A stretch of 64,000 nucleotides of DNA from CAZGCA01 sp964524145 (GTDB lineage: Bacteria; Hydrogenedentota; CAZGCA01): NCBI GenBank assembly GCA_964524145.1, contig CAZGCA010000009.1, forward strand, positions 28,506 to 92,505. Reading direction: 5' to 3'. The translations under genes and the position numbers were made by a program. Below the pieces are notes generated by a model. It was given only the letters and a program-made list of their open reading frames with translations, searched no databases and was not told the origin of the DNA. Of the stretch, positions 62,075-64,000 are shown one piece after another (the stretch's first letter is position 1; every line of letters begins with the position of its first letter).

Positions 62075-63349
62075 TCACACAAGCTCCCTCGCGGATTGTA
62101 TGATCTTGTCGGCCAACTTGTTCCCTATGCCTTCAAGCTGACTCAGCTTCTCAGGCTCAGCTTCAGATATGGACCCCACTGTCTCGTACCCGGCGTCGAG
62201 AAGGATCTGTGCGGTCTGTTTGCCAACGCCTGACAGCCGTGTCAGATCGCTCTGCCGGGCACGATCGGTGTCTGCCGACTCGGTCTCTGCGGTCTTTTTG
62301 CCGGCTGCTGCGACTTCGGCTTTGTCCTGTTCACCCTCGATAGTTATCTGCCACCCGGTCAATTTTGCGGCGAGCCGGGCGTTCTGCCCCCTCTTGCCTA
62401 TTGCGAGGGATAGCTGGTCCTGAGCAACAACGACATAAGCTATCTTCGCTTCCTCGTCAACCTGCACCTTCATTATGCTTGCGGGGCTCAACGCGTTGGA
62501 GAGGTAGGCCGCGGGCGACGGGTCCCACCTGATGATATCGATCTTCTCGCCGCCCAGCTCGTCCATCACCGCCTTGACCCGCATGCCCTTCATTCCGACG
62601 CACGCGCCCACCGGGTCAACATTAGCATCGCGCGAGGAGACAGCTATCTTCGTTCTGTATCCAGGCTCCCTGGCCACGCCTCGTATTTCGATTGTCCCGT
62701 CGAATACCTCGGGTACTTCCAGTTCAAACAGAGCCAGCACGAGATCCGGAGCGGAGCGCGACAGAACGATCTGCGGGCCGCGCGGCGTCTTCTCGACGCT
62801 CAGCACATACGCCTTGAGCCGGTCGCCGTAGCGGTACATCTCCCGAGGCGGCTGTTCCTTGTGAGGCAGCACACCCTCGGCACGCCCCACGTCCACCAGA
62901 AGATTGCCTTTCGCGTGACGTTTGATGAAACCGGTCAACACCTTGCCTTCTTTGGCCTTGAACTCCTCGAAGATGTTATGTCGTTCCGCCTCTCGAATGC
63001 GCTGCCGTATCACCTGTTTGGCGGTCTGGGCCGCAATACGCCCGAAATCCTTGAGCGTCGTCTCGACCTTCACCTCGCCGCCTATCTCTGCCTTGGGATC
63101 GATCTCGAGCGCCTCCGGCAGCGTCATCTCCTCGGCATCGTTCGATACGACATCAACCACTCTCTTACGCTCGTAAACGGTAATCTCGAGCTTCTTATTG
63201 TCGACATGGACATCAATGTCCGTCAGGTGATGCAACGTTTTCCTGGAGGCCATCTCTATGGCCGAGCGAACCGCCTCGATAAGAACGTCTTCGTTGATCT
63301 GCCGCTCGTTCTCGAGCTGTCGCAGTATTGGCAACAAATCAAGCTTCAC
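62075..63349 (-). CDS. nusA: Transcription termination/antitermination protein NusA
   Basis: 424 residues: N-terminal RNA polymerase-binding domain (AVRSAIEMASRK), S1 domain, KH1 (KIAVSSRDANVDPVGACVGMKG) and KH2 (VVAQDQLSLAIGKRGQNARLA). The C-terminus is a helix-hairpin-helix segment (LSGVGKQTAQILLDAGY, LEGIGNKLADKI) as in many non-enterobacterial NusA proteins, replacing the acidic repeats. It lies 30 bp after rimP. Confidence 0.97.
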   Translation of the reverse strand: MKLDLLPILRQLENERQINEDVLIEAVRSAIEMASRKTLHHLTDIDVHVDNKKLEITVYERKRVVDVVSNDAEEMTLPEALEIDPKAEIGGEVKVETTLKDFGRIAAQTAKQVIRQRIREAERHNIFEEFKAKEGKVLTGFIKRHAKGNLLVDVGRAEGVLPHKEQPPREMYRYGDRLKAYVLSVEKTPRGPQIVLSRSAPDLVLALFELEVPEVFDGTIEIRGVAREPGYRTKIAVSSRDANVDPVGACVGMKGMRVKAVMDELGGEKIDIIRWDPSPAAYLSNALSPASIMKVQVDEEAKIAYVVVAQDQLSLAIGKRGQNARLAAKLTGWQITIEGEQDKAEVAAAGKKTAETESADTDRARQSDLTRLSGVGKQTAQILLDAGYETVGSISEAEPEKLSQLEGIGNKLADKIIQSARELV

Positions 63350-63379
63350 AGCATCACTCCAACAGTACCCACCGTCACG

Positions 63380-63811
63380 TCACCTGTCCAGATTGGCCTT
63401 CGCTATGACATCCCGCGGGATGCGAAACGTATGGCCCGAACCCTCGACAATTACACAACCATTCTCCAGACCGCCAAGAACGCCTCGAAACTTGCGTCGA
63501 CCGTCGACGGGGCTCGTCGTCCGAACCTTGACGGGCTCGCCGACGAATCGCAGAAAATCAGCCTCTTTGCTGATCGGCCTGTCGAACCCCGGGGACGATA
63601 CCTCAAGGGTATACCGGTCCGACAGCTCTTCCCACTCGTCGAGAACGGGGCTGAGCAGACGACTCGTCTTCTGGCAGTCGTCGAGCTTCACGCCCTCCTC
63701 GCGGTCTATGTAGAGCCGGAGCACCCATCCCGCGCGCTCCTGTTTGTACTCGACATGCACCAATTCGGTGCCCAGCGGCTCGAGAATCGGCTCCAACTCC
63801 TTCCACGCCAT
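63380..63811 (-). CDS. rimP: Ribosome maturation factor RimP
   Basis: Needed for 30S maturation. 143 residues from ATG 63811 (MAWKELEPILEPLGTELVHV): the alpha/beta domain with YIDREEGVKLDDCQKTSRLLSP, and SPGFDRPISKEADFLRFVG leading into the C-terminal SH3-like domain. A frame extending 13 codons upstream to 63850 lies in the leader and is not family-like. First gene of the rimP-nusA-infB cluster. Confidence 0.92.
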   Translation of the reverse strand: MAWKELEPILEPLGTELVHVEYKQERAGWVLRLYIDREEGVKLDDCQKTSRLLSPVLDEWEELSDRYTLEVSSPGFDRPISKEADFLRFVGEPVKVRTTSPVDGRRKFRGVLGGLENGCVIVEGSGHTFRIPRDVIAKANLDR

Positions 63812-63850
63812 TTCCACCACGTCCAACGCCAAGCACCCCCACATACGCAA

Positions 63851-63874
63851 AAGAGTGGGCGAAGACCCACTCTT
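63851..63874 (-). promoter_or_regulatory. rimP-leader-like hairpin
   Basis: AAGAGTGGG pairs with CCCACTCTT around TCTTCG on the minus strand, and the 3' arm runs into TTTTGCG. The GAGTGGG/CCCACTC stem with following U residues resembles the rimP leader RNA known upstream of rimP in other bacteria. It lies 39 bp before the rimP start and about 25 nt after the predicted transcription start. It could attenuate the whole operon. Confidence 0.65.
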
Positions 63875-63905
63875 GACATCCCAACGTCAATTACCTCCGC
63901 ACAAG

Positions 63906-63934
63906 ATGATACCATAACGAAACCGTCTTTGCAA
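63906..63934 (-). promoter_or_regulatory. Promoter of the rimP-nusA-infB cluster
   Basis: On the minus strand TTGCAA (63929-63934) and TATCAT (63906-63911) have a 17-bp spacer. It sits 95 bp upstream of the rimP start and just before the leader hairpin. No gene is visible from here to the window end. Confidence 0.65.
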
Positions 63935-64000
63935 CCAAAAAGAATACAGAACATCCCCCAAAAAATTCGCAGCTTGATGGCGTTTCAGGTGGGGAATAAA

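Overview
The window is a high-GC bacterial chromosome segment, probably from an uncultured anaerobe: there is a run of Ns at 10273-10282, as in a scaffold or MAG. The gene content (Rnf complex, RNase Y/YmdB pair, citramalate route to isoleucine, ApgM-type homoserine kinase candidate, IS1380 relic, integrin-like repeat protein with a hydrophobic Arg-rich tail, ECF/VWA unit) suggests a PVC-superphylum or Hydrogenedentota/Omnitrophota-type organism. That placement is inference; no rRNA or tRNA gene is present to fix it.

Layout. 1-5.5 kb (minus): smc (C-terminus outside the window), ymdB, rny, with a strong promoter and a long structured leader upstream of rny. 6.1-9 kb (plus): glycosyltransferase and B12-binding radical SAM protein. 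9-10 kb: palindromic repeats without genes. 10-12.6 kb: a secreted FG-GAP repeat protein broken by the N gap. 12.8-16.8 kb (plus): ApgM-like homoserine kinase candidate, lysC, cimA. 16.8-18.7 kb (minus): second B12 radical SAM protein and a glutaredoxin-like protein. 18.9-20.6 kb: a solitary terminase-like ATPase/nuclease and a sulfatase C-terminal relic. 21.2-26.6 kb (plus): rnfCDGEAB. 26.7-27.6 kb (minus): response regulator with a degenerate GGDEF domain. 28.2-33.8 kb (plus): PIG-L deacetylase, Fe-ADH, cupin, Gfo/Idh oxidoreductase, glgA, tsaE. 33.9-37.8 kb (plus): ECF sigma factor translationally coupled to an anti-sigma/VWA fusion, plus a small secreted protein.

38.2-44.2 kb is an integron gene-cassette array without an integrase in view (a CALIN). 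Single plus-strand ORFs are each followed by an attC site: GCCTAAC-type R'' and GTTAGGC-type R' cores around imperfect stems with extrahelical bases on one strand. The cargo is a MORN-repeat protein, a 50-residue secreted peptide, a lipoprotein and a large carboxypeptidase-regulatory-like surface protein.

44.2-51.1 kb (minus) holds what I consider the most interesting system: a peptide (RiPP/bacteriocin-like) locus. A perfect-consensus promoter (TTGACA, 17 bp, TATAAT) leads to three short, previously unannotated precursor-like peptides (50, 49 and 47 residues; cysteine-free, with a related N-terminal leader and strong Shine-Dalgarno sites). A 13-bp hairpin with a short U tract follows, then a tightly coupled set of genes: two GNAT acetyltransferases, a CPBP intramembrane protease, an ABC ATPase, an ABC-2 permease, and a PqqD-like/radical-SAM-like/SPASM/GNAT fusion that has lost the catalytic CX3CX2C motif but keeps seven SPASM-region cysteines. 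A plausible reading is that the precursors are recognised by the fusion protein, acetylated, trimmed by the CPBP protease and exported by the ABC transporter.

51.1-64 kb (minus) is a long housekeeping cluster reading rimP-nusA-infB-DUF503-rbfA-nrnA-truB-ribF-tpiA-secG-murA-hisD-hisC, with a promoter and a rimP-leader-like hairpin at its head.
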